From Labia minor (Eukaryota; Arthropoda; Insecta; Dermaptera; Spongiphoridae), in NCBI GenBank assembly GCA_963082975.1, contig OY720345.1, forward strand, positions 5,978,491 through 6,042,490: DNA of 64,000 nucleotides. The letters run 5' to 3'. The position numbers and the translations under genes were made by a program. Shown here one piece after another: positions 11,345-23,800 of this stretch (the stretch's first letter is position 1; the number at the start of each line of letters is the position of its first letter). The notes under the pieces are model-generated. The model saw only the letters and a list, made by a program, of their open reading frames with translations, was not told the origin of the DNA and did not search any database.

Positions 11345-11545
11345 AATTTATGTTAGAATAAAAAACCTTTGACTTTGTTTGTCCTACGCAAGGACAACGC
11401 ATATCAAGTCGGTTATAGGTGTATAAATGATGAGGTGTCCTATGATCAGTAGAACGTGTCCTATCAACCTTTATCTTGATTTTCTTGATTGGAGGCGCTA
11501 TCAAATAGCTTTCCCAATTTTGATCCCGCAAGCTGAGTTGAAAAT
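11345..11545 (-). mobile_element. SINE family B, 5'-truncated copy
   Basis: Read on the - strand this matches the family B body from CAGCTTGCGGGATCAAAATTG through GATAGCGCCTCC, CCTATGATCAGTAG (complement) and the GTCCTTGCGTAGGAC hairpin to the terminal T run. The tRNA-like head is absent, as expected for a 5' truncation during insertion. It keeps the same short frame (IAPPIKKIKIKV) as the copies at 1747 and 32010. Confidence 0.75.
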
Positions 11546-14039
11546 TTTATATTTTTATTTTATTCAGATATTAGTTTTGAATATTGGAAAAAATCTTAGA
11601 TTAAAGATTTAATTTAATGAATTTTAATTTTCAATAATCTAATCATTTGATTTGTTAATTTAAAAAAATAAAATATTAATTATCTCTATACTATAATATT
11701 TTTAAAAGATAACTTTGGAATGATTTTTGGAATTTAAGAATTTTTTTTAATTTCTTTTAAACACATTAGGAACGGGAATTTTCCAAATTCTTATAAAAGA
11801 CCTTTAAAAATATCCCATCCGGGTAAATTCAAACATTTATTAAAATCATTTATTCAAATTCTCAGCCTAGTTAATTTTTAATAAATAAAATATTGAAATT
11901 ATTTGAATCAAAATGAAAGAAATTAATTTTTAATACCAATATAATTTTAAATAATTGACAGTTTCATGTTTTTATGACCTGATAAGATAGCGACATCCCT
12001 CAGAACTGCAGATCCACTTTATGAATGTGTTAGTATGATAGAATGGTTGCCTATTTTAAAGGCAAACCAGGCTCAATTAAAAATCTCTTCATAGACATAT
12101 ACAAAAAAAAAACAAACAAATTCTTAGAAAACAAATTTTAATTTGGAAAATTTATTTTATATAATATTTAATTATATCCTGCAGTTTTTGAAAAAATGAA
12201 AGGGAATATTGTGTCCATTCATAATCATGTTAATGGATGGATGGATCCCTACCTACATAGCTTGTTTACCGTAGGACTTTAACAGATTTCTATTCGTTGT
12301 TTTGATTAAATTTTTTTACACCAATCTTATTGTTAATGGAATTTTTTTTTATATTTAGTAAATGTTTGTCTAAGATAGGACCAACTATGTACCTATGTTC
12401 TTTTGATGCACCAACAACTCCTCCCTCAATCTACGATTAATTCAATTTTCATTTTCATATCTTAAATTACTTATTTTAATTTTAATTTAAATGATACTAC
12501 GATTTACACGCTTTTATTTCGTTTCACATCGTGTCCTATCTTGCATGTCAAATCTTGAAAGGTGAATTTGATCCATTTCCCAATATTCATGTTCATCCCA
12601 GGACATAAGTGACCTAGGAGGTATTATATATTTATCAATTAGTATAATTATATAATATATAATATTAAAAAATAGTAATTAAGTATTTATAAATTGTATA
12701 TACGAGCAAATTTAATTTTTTATCCAAAAACCTGAGTTTCATTCAAAAAGTCACTTTATTCTAAAAGTTTTCGTGTATTTATATAAAAAGCGTGTTTTTA
12801 AAATGTTTTTTTTTTAATTTTTTTTATTACTGTTATTGTTTTATTAAATTATATATATATAAATAAATAAATATATAAATAAATAATAAACGATGAAAAA
12901 AATTCAATATAACATTGTTTTTTTGTTTTTTTTTTAAATTTACTTAAAAGCAAAGACGTTAAAACCTTGAAAGGAGATAAACCTCAAAACAGATTACTTA
13001 GACTAAATAAAGTTAAGAATAAATGTCGGGTTATTTATTATCCTCTAATGTCTAATGTATGAAAGAGAAAGAGAGAGAGAGATACGAGAGCTTTTCATCT
13101 ATAAAATCTCGAAATGGAGACACTTTTCGAAGAGTTTGCTTATCTCTTTAATTTTTAATACAGCATCAATTAGAGAGAAATTTTCCATACGAATAAATTT
13201 ATAAGAAAATGACAGAAAGAGAGAAAAAATATATTTATTTTTATTTTAATTAATGAGAATTTCATCAAAACAAGGTTCTTAATCTCAGAGATACTTTATT
13301 ACATATTCGTTCGTTTACATTTTATTTAATACGACATTTTTTTTTTTTTTTTTTTTTTTTTTTACTAATTTCGAAATGCTTTTTTTTATATTAGATCTCC
13401 ACTTGACTACCAAGTCGTTCAAATGGAATATAAAAAATTAATGGACTCTATCAAGTGAAATTAATACTGGAAACAGCAGTAAAAGAAACATTTCTTGTGA
13501 TCCTAACTATTTTTTTTTTTATTATTATTATTAATAGATAAAGACAGATCCACTTCTGTATTACGCTATAATAACAGAAACGATTTTTCTTAATGTTATG
13601 ATATCAAAAATTCATGGAAAATGATTAATAAAAATTCAATGGATCAATTAATGAGAAATAGTACATACAATAGTTATGTTTTGTTGAATTTGAAAATAGT
13701 GAACTGTGTACTTCTTATCGTTGTTATGTATTAATAAATGTTTTGTTGTTAATCTTAATCTACAAAAGAACAATTCTAAAATCATTAAGAGAAGATGAAG
13801 AGAAAAAATTACCGACTTGAAAACAATCAAATACAAATGAATATAAAAATCATTTTTATCTAATCTTAAATAAAAATGGAGAGTGTCCTCCCCTAGACTT
13901 TCCCGCATATAAATAGGTATAAAGAGTTGTGAATGAATATTTAGAATGTGTAAACTTGGTATTGATAAAGAGCCAGTTCGTGTTAGTTTATTGGTGTCAA
14001 ATTTGATATTTGGTAACATTTATATATATATATGGAATA
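11546..14039. other. AT-rich intergenic DNA
   Basis: Long A/T-rich stretch with a 36-base T run at about 13328-13363 and GA repeats near 13066-13082. A patch at 12000-12080 has a small inverted repeat (GGTTGCCTATTTTAAAGGCAAACC). The 123-codon frame at 13648-14019 (-) has no recognisable domain and no supporting splice context. No gene called. Confidence 0.55.
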
Positions 14040-14600
14040 AAGTGCTACTTCCGGTTAACTGATATTTTAAATGTAAAATAAAACATAAATAATTAACAAC
14101 AATAAAAATAAACAAACTAATTAATTTAAATTATAAAGTAAAATGGTTTAACACTATTATATATATTTATAATTTACACCTAACGCTACTTGTATAGGTA
14201 AAATGTCACTTCCGGTAGTCAGATCATGATGAAATTTGGTATCTGAATTTTTTTCATATTTTTAAATCTATATACAAAATAGGAAGCAAATATCTCCAAG
14301 CAAACTGGTACTTTACTTGAAAGGTAAACGCAACCAGTGTAAGTAAAGTACCACTTCCGGTTAACCGATTTTGACGGAATTTTGATAGGAATCTACAAGT
14401 CCTAGCTTGATTAGTTTCTGAGTAAATTCGCTTACTGACAAACTTTACATACATTCATACATACACACACACACAGACATAATTCGAAAAATGGTATTTT
14501 CCGACTCAGGGAGGTCTAAAACGTCAAGATCTATCGAAATCTCGAAGTCGAAATTTTTGACGATTCCAATACTTCCCTTAAACGAAGTATACGGGAAAGT
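14040..14600 (-). repeat. Dispersed repeat with internal CACTTCCGGT motifs
   Basis: Three near-copies of an A(C)TTCCGGT(T/A) block occur at 14045, 14207 and 14352, each followed by a GATTTTGATGAAATTT-like phrase. Then comes ACATACATTC..ACACACAGACATAATTCG and a GACTCAGGGAGGTCTAAAAC tail, ending near an ACTTCG..TATACGGG segment. This phrase set is characteristic of an old non-coding mobile repeat. Class and ends are not resolved. Confidence 0.5.
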
Positions 14601-14693
14601 AAAAACAAAATAAAAATAACATATAATGACTTTAAAACTAACAAAAATTAAATTATATATCTTATCTTATTATGCTAGCTAAAATTATTTGTT

Positions 14694-14735
<42 letters not shown>
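14694..14735. repeat. (TA)n microsatellite
   Basis: Around 20 TA units; similar arrays lie at 34694-34728, 39429-39473 and 45893-45938. Confidence 0.9.
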
Positions 14736-14740
<5 letters not shown>

Positions 14741-14764
14741 AAATGTAAATGGGTTCTAATAAAC

Positions 14765-14890
14765 CGCTATAACCATTTTTTTTGAAATTCACACCAGAGA
14801 TAGTATTTATAAAGAAAAATTGAGTTTTATTGATCACATCAAATTAGTTTTTCCTTAATTTAAACGTCACCCAGCCCTTCATGACGTCAC
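14765..14890 (+). repeat. Dispersed repeat D, copy 2, with CRE
   Basis: Matches 4237-4330 closely (TTTTTTTGAAATTCACACCA and the GAGTTTTATTGATCACATC block) and carries the same perfect TGACGTCA, at 14882-14889. Confidence 0.65.
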
Positions 14891-15119
14891 AGTCAGGGAG
14901 AGAACATTTGGAATAAAAGTTGTCGCCTATGTCCCCTACCTACCTCTCTGAGAAATTTTCACTATATATTAAAATGTTTATAATATTTTAATTTATTAAA
15001 TCAAACTATTATTTTTTATTTCAATATTTTTAATGTTAATACAATAATTTTTATTTTATAATCTATAAATAATTTAATTATTTTAAAAAATAAATAATCT
15101 TCCATTACAACTTTTTTAA

Positions 15120-15320
15120 AACAAAGTCGATTTCTCTGTCCCTATAAACGCTTCAATTTTTAAAACTACGCAACGGATTTTGATGGTTTTTTTTAATAGA
15201 TAGAGTGATTGAAAAGGAAGGTTTTGATGCATAATAACAGAATTTATCCACTATTTAATTATGCATAATGTTTTCATTCAAAGATAGCTCGGTGTCCCAG
15301 GTATATATTTTATATCATCA
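15120..15320 (+). repeat. Dispersed repeat with ACTACGCAACGGATTTTGATG
   Basis: The phrase AAACTACGCAACGGATTTTG followed by GGTTTTTTTTAATAGATAGA and GTGATTGAAAAGGAAGGTTT is a known kind of insect/arthropod mobile-element phrase (established only from memory of such repeats). A GCTCGGTGTCCCAGGTA word follows; variants recur at 15433 and 20260. No ends resolved. Confidence 0.4.
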
Positions 15321-15329
15321 GGCCTACTT

Positions 15330-16335
15330 TTTTGTTTGTATGTTATTATTTGAATGGCGATTCGGTGAATCAGGAATTAATATTACCAGCCAAACCTAAT
15401 AATAATGAATCATTTTTTTTAACTTAATTACCGAGTCGAGGCTCGGAGTCCCGGTACTGTTAGTTATATAAATAAGATCTTTAAAGAAAATCGTATGTAA
15501 TATAAATTTTTAATATACTTTTTAAAATTATTAATTAAATTTTCATAAATAAATTTTAAAAATATAAGTTAGATTTACAATAAAATTTTAACTAATATAT
15601 ATATATATATTATATATTTTATAAGAAATTAATAAAATTTAATTTTTCATATGGATTAATTAAAGAACAAATTGCATAGAAAATAAAAATCTAAAAAAAA
15701 AAACAAAAAAACAAAATAGTCTAATGTGTGAAAATTTAATGTTAAAATTCAGTTATCCCTTAAGTAATTGTGAAATAAATAAACTTGATTAATTTACTGG
15801 TCCAATTGATTTCTAATTAAACTGTAAAAGGGTACTGGGTGTTTAAAAAACAGTTTGTATTTCACTCAAATGTGACGTGCTTTGTTTATATAACAAACAG
15901 ATGACTGACTAACGATTTGTAAATCTTGACAAGTGAGAATGTAATACCCTCCCTCCATAATACAATTTATACGATTCTCTTATACTAATACTACTACTAC
16001 TATTACTACTACTACTACTATATATTTCATACATATTATTTAGACATAAACATTTCAATCAAAACCATTTAAAAAATTATTTTTTATAAATAAAAATTAG
16101 GCATCTATATATATATATATATATATATATTGTATTTATTATTTGAATCAAATTTATTTCCAATAGAGAGGAAGATTGTTTTTTTTTTTTCAATTTCTCA
16201 TTCGATGTAGACATTACTAATAATTATTGTTAATGAAATAAACGTTTCAGTAAATTGTTAAAATTTGCATGATGTTAATAATGATTGAATCTATCCATTT
16301 GTTCAATCAAATATTCATAATATAAATTTACTTAC
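15330..16335. other. AT-rich DNA, probably intronic to the - strand exon below
   Basis: A/T-rich with TA array at 16107-16130 and a TAC array at 15990-16020. If the exon at 16336-16422 is real, this lies in its downstream intron. No other exon seen. Confidence 0.4.
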
Positions 16336-16422
16336 TGTAAACCGTCTCAGGACTGGCTCCTGTTAAGAGATGCCGTGCCAAGTCATTGTATCTGTACGCT
16401 TTTTCACAACTACCGAGTTTTC
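16336..16422 (-). CDS. Candidate internal exon, 87 nt, unknown protein
   Basis: On the - strand an acceptor with pyrimidine tract (CAATTTTTGTTTACAG, AG at 16423-16424) opens an 87-nt block that ends at a consensus donor (ACA|GTAAG, intron from 16335). Only one of the three frames is open across it. That frame starts with two bases of a split codon and ends with one (phase 1 at both ends), giving KLGS then CEKAYRYNDLARHLL then TGASPETVY. GC content is well above the flanks. I do not recognise the protein; one cysteine and a charged amphipathic stretch are all that can be said. No partner exon was found in the window, so the gene probably spans large introns on both sides. The splice signals plus single open frame are good evidence for an exon but not proof. 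Confidence 0.55.
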
Positions 16423-17569
16423 CTGTAAACAAAAATTGAATAATAATAATAACCGACCAAAAAAAAAATCAATGAGCATTATTTAGTTTAATAACATTTC
16501 AAGTGTAATAAATAAAAGAATAATTAACTCACAATTTAATTAAATAATAGGGAAATAATTAAAAATTCATATTGTAATGATAAGCAGGTTTCTCTTGTAG
16601 TAGAGGAGGGTACTACACGGTCAATCAAGGAAACCAATCATCTTAAATGAGCCAAATTGAAGTTTATCAAGTTTATTTAATTACAATTTGATTTTAAATC
16701 TGATATATTAAATTAGTAAAGCAAAATTATCAACAATTTCAATGTTATATGTATATATATATATATACAAATTAAAAACAAAAATAAAACTAAAATTATA
16801 ATGACAAAAATCATTATTCAATATTAAAAAAAAAAGAAAGAAATCATTATGTTATTTTTTTTAAAAAATGATTTTAATACATATTAAAATACTAAATGTA
16901 AGTAGGACAGTGAATAATCAAAGATGTAAAGTGGCATTGTTAATGCAAAATTTGTTGTATTTTTCAATTTTATTTATATTTTAACTATATACGATTATAT
17001 ACGAAATTTCAGTCTCAAACAACTTTTTGTTTGATGCATATAAACAGACATACAAAACATTTTTCTTTAACTTATGTTAGAAATTTTCAAACATTTTCTA
17101 AGTGAATTTGGGTTACAATTTAACATGATTGAGAAACACGGATAAATGTAATAAATAAATAAAAAATAATCAAAGTAGTAAAAGAGAGACCCCATCGTTA
17201 TTGCGGAACCTGAAACTAAAACCCTGGGAAACAAATGTTCTCTCTCACTCACTCTCTTTCTATTTAGGATAACGCCCCTTTGTTTAATCCAATTATAATT
17301 ATTTTTATCAAAGATGTTAGATGAAAAAAAAAACAAACAACAGGAAAACTCCACTTATGAATAAAGTCATATATTTCAATAAATATACCATTAAAATTAT
17401 TATTATTAGTATTAATTAAATTTAATATTGAATAATTTATATATCTATATCTATATCTATATCTATATAGATAGAGATATATAAATAGGTTTTTGTTTTC
17501 ACATTGCTCAGAATTTAAAATTTTTTGCATATCTTTGCGTTTCATGACTTTAGTATTTCTCACCTCTGT
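16423..17569. other. AT-rich DNA, no further exon seen
   Basis: Possible upstream intron of the - strand exon. Contains TA and TATC arrays (17440-17480). The 99- and 95-codon - strand frames at 17067-17563 read through the TATC microsatellite and A/T runs and look like chance frames. Confidence 0.45.
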
Positions 17570-17660
17570 CTATCTGTCTGTATTCATGTCCGGGTATTGT
17601 GACGTTAAAGGCTCAAAATTGGCTGAAGCGATTTCTATAAAATAGTATAGTATTTAGTAT
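17570..17660 (+). repeat. Dispersed repeat G, head fragment
   Basis: GTCTATCTGTCTG.. and TTGTGACGTTAAAGGCTCAAAATTGGCTGAAGCGATTTCTATA resemble 32700-32790 (ACACAAAATTAGCTGAACCGATTTCTATA). The downstream segments 18420-18960 and 32815-33240 also correspond, so both belong to one old repeat. Confidence 0.4.
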
Positions 17661-18169
17661 TTAGTAATTTGAACACATGTTATATATTATATCAATATCT
17701 ATTCAATAATGGCTGAAATTAATTTTCAAAAATGTATATATATTTAATACTCCATGTTGATCATTTAGAGATTTAGAGCCTCCACAGGTTCAGTGAAGGA
17801 ATCAATTCATTTCCGACAATGAATATAAAATTAATAATTCTAGCAATTCCCACACAAAGAATGATTATAATATTCAAATTTAAATGTTCATTTCTAATAT
17901 TCAAATATTATTTCAATTTTTAAATCTATTCTAAAAGTTTTCATTTTACTTAATTTAATCAAATATTTATTTTTTTAAAATTGAAGGGTATAAACTTTAA
18001 TTATATCTATTAAAATAAAAACAGAAATATTTTTAAAACATCACTTAAAATAACTAAATTATATAATCAAATTTTGTATCTTTGTAATAGTTTAATTACT
18101 CAATTATTACTATATTTTAAGTGCAACAATGATTTATTGGTTTTATAAAAATCAAAATATAATTTTATT

Positions 18170-18298
18170 TTTTATTTTGTTTTTCATATAAATCATTCAC
18201 AAATTTTATAGATTTATTTATCTCCTTTTTTCATCCCTTCCCCTACCAGATGTATTTTATGAAACCCTAAAAAGGGATTTCTAAATTACCTCTCTCTT
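18170..18298 (+). repeat. Arm of an inverted repeat pair with 20932-21053
   Basis: About 125 bp here, from a TTTTTCATATAAATCATTCA word through CATCCCTTCCCCTACCA and GAAACCCTAAAAAGGGATTT to TACCTCTCTC, are matched in reverse complement at 20932-21053 with only a handful of differences. The 2.6 kb between them holds a LINE fragment. Either two opposite copies of one dispersed repeat or the ends of a larger composite. Confidence 0.65.
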
Positions 18299-18419
18299 TT
18301 TGATAAATTAAAATAATATTTATAAAGGAGTTATTTTTAATTTTTGTCTTTTTAAAATTAAGTAATTTTTTAAATTTGTTTTAAATCCAAATGATTTTTA
18401 TATATTCTAATGTATTTAT

Positions 18420-18960
18420 AATTTATTAATAGGTTTCTTTTTTTATTTATTATATTTAGTAAATTCTTTTTTGATGTGTTATGTTAATAAAAAAATAATA
18501 TTTAAGTAAATTCTATATCAATTTAAAAATTAGAATATTTATATTTGTAAATACTTAAAACTTATTATTATTATTAATACATATACTAGATTAACATTTG
18601 TATATTTAATTATATAAAATATTAAAATAGGAGTATTATTTGAGAATATATTTAAAATAAATGTATGTATATACTGATAAATTTATATATATATATATAT
18701 ATATAAAGAAAATAATACTTAATAATATATACACTATTGGAATATAATTAGAACCTCCCTCCCTCTCCCTCTATTTTAAATTTGAAAAAACGAAAATGTT
18801 TCTAGTCAAATTAAGAAATACCTCATGCAACATGGATGGGTAAATGAATTGGGCTGGATGAAGAGACAATTTAAATGTTTCGTCTATTCTTAGGAGAAGA
18901 CTAATCTCTCTAAGAACATTCAATATTTCTGCACATCAATTAATATGACTCAAAAGTTTA
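18420..18960 (+). repeat. Dispersed repeat G, downstream part
   Basis: Shares ordered blocks with 32815-33240: a GTATATTTAATTATA..ATTTGAGAATAT..AAAATAAATGTATG run, and near the end GAGACAATTTA..GTTTC and CTAATCTC(T/G)CTAAGAACATT. Divergence and different indels point to age. No coding capacity. Confidence 0.4.
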
Positions 18961-19469
18961 AATTAAATCGTATTTAAATGAAAAAATAAATAAATAAATT
19001 TATTTAAATTTTGTTTGGTTGTGGTGAGACCAAATAAGATAAAAAAAAGTTAGTTTTAGTTTTAAAAATCAAATAAATTATAATCTTTCACATACACAGA
19101 CTTTCAACCAAATAGTAGATATTAATCCGAGGATACAGCAGGTCTAAGCACCTCGTACCTATAAATTTATATTATTTATTTACAAATGGTTCGAGAAGCA
19201 ACTTGAAAATTATTCATATAGGAGATATTAAGACTGTGATATTAAGAATATGATCATTTAACTAGAAGGCAGGTGAATAAGTAACAATTTCCATTTCCAC
19301 TCATAAATAAGTAAAAAAAAAAATTTTTTTAAATACCCACGCCAATGCATACCCCTTTAAAACACAATTTCAACTAAAAAATTCAAAAGTATAAATTAAT
19401 ACTTCAACTTAATTTAATAATTATTATAGTTCATTGTGGGTATATAATAGCAAAAAAATAAATGCGATT

Positions 19470-19990
19470 GAAATAAAGAAATGTGTCAAGATTAAAGATT
19501 CAAGAAAAAGAGGAAATAAATTGTGAGAAAACTAAATATTTAGTAGAGCAGAGAAGTATAGTATTAATACACAAAATCTTAATAGAAAAATTTAAATATT
19601 TACTTAGATTCTGTAGAAAGGATAATAATATTCGAGAAGAATTTAAATCGAGGTTGCAATCGAATAATGCCTTTTATCATGCATTAAAAAAAAAATTATC
19701 TTCTCAAAATTATTATCAAAGAGAATCAAAAATTAAAATATATAAACTAATTATTTTTTTCTGGTTGTATTAACATATAAGGGGGTGGGAGGCGTGGTCT
19801 ATGAACTTGTGAGATGAGAGTAGCTTTAGAGGATTTGAAAATAGGATTCTTTGCAACATTTATGGGTCAAAGAAGGTGGAGGTTACTGGAAAATGATGGA
19901 GGCTAACAAACATACGAGTTATATAATATTAATAGAAGAAGAAATATTTTATGATGTATGGTAAATTTAAATATTATTTTGATCTTGAAA
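19470..19990 (+). mobile_element. LINE fragment, C-terminal reverse transcriptase region
   Basis: The 96-codon frame at 19483-19773 contains EKTKYLV, SRLQSNNAFYHALKKKL and KIKIYKLII. These match the order found near the C-terminal end of the RT of the common arthropod non-LTR endonuclease/RT elements (EKTKYM.., ..R.YhALkkiL.S, ..tKiklYKtlI). Downstream a second frame gives FENRILCNIYGSKK, like the FERKILRkIyGP motif that follows, and then stops. The pieces are split by at least one frame change and a stop, and no endonuclease or RT core is left upstream, so this is a 5'-truncated dead copy. Same family type as 27690, 33430 and 46500. Confidence 0.7.
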
Positions 19991-20212
19991 ATGGAAATCG
20001 AATTATGTATTTTAATTAATTTGTTCCATTTTAGGAAATAAAATTTTTAATAGTTAAAAAATTATTTAATTTTTAGAAAACCAAAAAAAAAAAAAAGATT
20101 CATCGATATTGTTAGGGACTTTTCCTGAATTGGATAAAACAGGTTAAAGCATAACAAATAAGATTAAGAAGAAGAACAAGAAGAATTTTTAAAGTTAAAA
20201 AATTGAATAACA

Positions 20213-20214
<2 letters not shown>

Positions 20215-20250
<36 letters not shown>
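20215..20250. repeat. (TTA)n microsatellite
   Basis: About twelve TTA/ATT units. It is followed by a GCTCGGTGTTCCAGTTA word related to 15290 and 15433. Confidence 0.85.
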
Positions 20251-20251
<1 letters not shown>

Positions 20252-20931
20252 GCGGTCGAGAGTGTTAGCTCGGTGTTCCAGTTACTCTATAAATGAAAAT
20301 GAAAATAAAAATATTTAGTGATGAATTTTCATTTTTGACAAATAACAAATATAATTAATTAATTAAAAAAATACAAAGAAAAACACTATTTTAAGAAAAT
20401 TTTTATGTTCAATTTTTAATCCTTTATGAGAATGAAAATTGTTTTAGCACACAATAGGCGCGATAAATCATTTCTATAAATTATAAATCACATTTACAAT
20501 TTTTTTTTTCTAATATCATCCACACACAATCCTACGTATTCATTATAATTAAAGATATATATATATATAAATCTTTTCTCTTATCTCAGGAAACAATTAC
20601 TTTAAATTAATTATCTCTCTCTCTCTCTCTTAAATATACAAATATATAAAAACTCGAGAGAACGCTATAGAAATGTATAATTTGTTTATTTCTAAAATTA
20701 AAAAGAATTTATCTCAACTTTAAGCATTCAGTGGGAAAAACAAAAGTGTTTTTTTTTTAGTTGTACATTTTGAGGTGAACATAAATAAGGTTTCTTTTTC
20801 TTGTCCGCCCCAGGGTTAAAAATACTTTTTTTTTCTTACTAAGTTGGGTGAATGGGTGATACGACAGCAAATACGTCATTGCCGCCATAAGTGTACACAC
20901 CTTTTACTTTATATTTCAACAAGAGAGAGGT

Positions 20932-21053
20932 AATTTAGAAATCCCTTTTTAGGGTTTCATAAAATATATATGGTGGGGGAAGGGATGAAAAAAAGGAGAT
21001 AAATAGATCTATAAAATTTCTGAATGATTTATATGAAAAACAAAATAAAAATA
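20932..21053 (-). repeat. Arm of an inverted repeat pair with 18170-18298
   Basis: Reverse complement of the 18170-18298 segment, including AAATCCCTTTTTAGGGTTTC and GGGAAGGGATGAAAAAAAGG. See that entry. Confidence 0.65.
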
Positions 21054-21289
21054 ATATCTCCAAAATTTAAATTTCAAATTTATTTTAAATTAAATATAAT
21101 ATAAAATTATTTTTATTTTTTTTTTTAATTTTACTAATAATAATTATAATACTAATTAAAACATAATAATATAATAAAATAAAAATATTATAGAGAGAGA
21201 GAGAGATTCATCGATCTCAGTCATCTCTATTGCACTTTTTTCTTCTCGTCCTCCTCCTCTTTCTCTCTCTCTCTCTCCCTATTTATTGA

Positions 21290-21510
21290 ACCGTCCGTAG
21301 TTCTTGTACAAGACCACAATCTAGACTACTTGAGTAAAAGCGTTAACTGCAACAAATCTTAAACTTTGAACTAAGCCTTTGGCTATTTAAAGTTGGATTT
21401 TGGGCACAGTTGAGTCCCATCATTTATTCAATAGTGTTCTATCAAGTGGAATAATCAAAGATACTCTCAATGGAGCAGCTCTGTCCTTTTAATTGACAAT
21501 CATCTCTACA
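21290..21510. promoter_or_regulatory. Unique complex-sequence island
   Basis: A non-repetitive stretch with balanced composition between CT/GA-rich DNA and AT-rich DNA. It contains a perfect palindrome TCTTGTACAAGA (about 21300-21316) and a GTTAACTGCAAC word. No open frame or splice pair. A conserved non-coding element is possible but unsupported beyond composition. Confidence 0.25.
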
Positions 21511-23505
21511 AATTAAACTTATTAAATAATATTTTTTTATTTTTTTTATTTTTGTTATTTATGGGATGTTTAAATTTGGATAGATTAAAATAAACTAGAA
21601 TAAATAAATAATGGAAATAAGTACCAAAATTTTAAAATATATTATAATAACATGTTTTATTTCAAAATATTAATGAAGATTTATATTTATTTGCAAAATA
21701 TACATTTTTTTACTATAATATTAAAAAATTTAATAATTTTCAATAAAACCCCTGCGAGTTAGGCAAAACGTCTGCTAACTATTGTATTTAGTGCTAATTT
21801 TTTAATTTTTTTTTTTAATATTATTATAAAATTCAACCTAATTTCTTAAATTTATATATATATATACAAATATATATTTCTGAAATTATTTAATTTAATA
21901 TAGATAACAATAGAAATAAATTTATTAAATTTTATTCAAAATATGGCTTGTAAATTTTTAAATTATGTTCACATTTTTTTTTTACTATCACATCTTTTAA
22001 AAGTCATTTTTTCCAATTTTTAAAGAATATTTATAATTTTTATATATTTATATGAATTTACCTTTAAAATTGATTGAAATACAAATAATTTAATGTTATT
22101 AAAAAAAAACAAATTCAATTTCGTGAAAATGTTGTTCTAGAATCAATAAAAATGTTAGACAATCAAAGGAAAGTACGAGTAAATTGATATTTTTCTTTTT
22201 TTTAATGACTACAATTTGATGGCGCAATAGCTTTAATTAAAAATCAAATATATGAATATCTGATTTTGTAAATAAAATATATTATTTAATCATTTTTAAT
22301 GATTCATTAAATAAATGATTGAAACTATTACATTGAAATTCGTTGTTGTTGTTCTTGGATTTATTAATCTGTACACGAATCTTGTACATACATACAAACA
22401 TTAATTAGTAAAAATACAGGAATGTCAATCTTTTTTATTTAATTATTTAGGGGCGCATGTTTAAAGTGATTAAAAAAATTGTAATAAATTTAATGAAATA
22501 GGACTTTTAAAATGATTATAATTGAATATTAAGAATTTAATTCATTTAATTTTACGTGTATATATATAATATCTAATTTTTTTAAAATAAAATATACAAA
22601 GACAGTTTTGTATTACATTTATTTTTAATATTTTGGACATGCATTTCTGTTATACTGTATAATATAATTATTTATTAAATTAACTATTTAGTATTGTATA
22701 TAGATAATTAATAATATAATAGGATAAAAATATTTATTGACAAATTTTGATAGTTTTAGTAAAATGAATAAATCGTTGTATGAACGTTAAATTATTCTCT
22801 CAAATATTCCAATTATGTCAATTAATTATCGTCTAATTTACTAACTTATAGGCATAGAGAGAGAGAGAGAGAGAGATGGATGATGTTTATTGGATAATAA
22901 TTATACAAAATAATAAATAAAATTATGAAATATTATCATTTAATTTTATTCAATATATATGAATAATCTCAAATTACCTCCATTTATTTATTTATTTATT
23001 TTTTTTTTGATAATATTACCAGAAAATAAAATAATATATTAATAAACATCACAAAGAATCTCATGTTTAAATATATAATATTATATAATAGCTAATTTAA
23101 TTATAAATTAATTCTATCACAATATTTACTACATTCTCCACTTCATTTTCGTTTTTATGTTCATACATTAATTATTCAATCTTAATAACATGAAAATGTT
23201 TTATTAATAATTACTTTAATTAACCTTTTGATATACGTAAATAGAAGAGTAGAGTATTGGATAATCGATGAAAAATTTCTAAGAATATTTACATAGATTC
23301 GATTAGATACATTTTATGGAATTCATTAAGTCAAAAAGTTTAAATCTAATTTCAAAAAAATATAATAATAATTTTTTTTTTTTATGTTTATATAATTAAG
23401 ACATTCTATAACCACCACGAGCAATGTAAGATTCAGACAATTGAACAATATTCTTTGTTTTCTGAAGAAAGAAAGAAACGTTTTCTTTCAAAGACAAAAA
23501 AAAAA
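21511..23505. other. AT-rich desert, no gene seen
   Basis: Very A/T-rich with a short GA array (22855-22876) and AAT/TTA runs. No repeat family, exon or RNA gene recognised. Confidence 0.6.
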
Positions 23506-23800
23506 TAAGCTGGAGTGTCTCCACTCGACTATCTTGCAAATTTGAATTGGATTAATTAACATATATTATATTTAAATTAAATTTAATTAATTATAAATTG
23601 AAATTAATAAATAATATTTATTAAATCAGAGCATGTTTGGCTCTTTGTTGATGGCACCACGTCACGTGTTGCAGTGTTAAAAAATTGTCGGCGATTCAAC
23701 CAAGCTGAAATTCTATATATAGCAGTTTTATACAATTTTTAAACATGTGAAAAACTATCAATCATATATCTTTATTTTTACGGTAGGTACTTAAAAAAAA
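23506..23800 (-). mobile_element. Helentron/DINE-like repeat, copy 2 (3' half)
   Basis: On the - strand this runs from a TAAAAATAAAGATAT-like word (near 23780) to the GCAAGATAGTCGAGTGGAGA hairpin end. It lacks the 5' half. A separate copy on the same strand starts 320 bp further right and overlaps it in consensus coordinates, so the two are separate insertions or a local duplication. Confidence 0.7.

Noticed and set aside
13648-14019. 123-codon frame on the - strand
   Set aside because: No domain, AT-driven composition, no splice signals or related copy.
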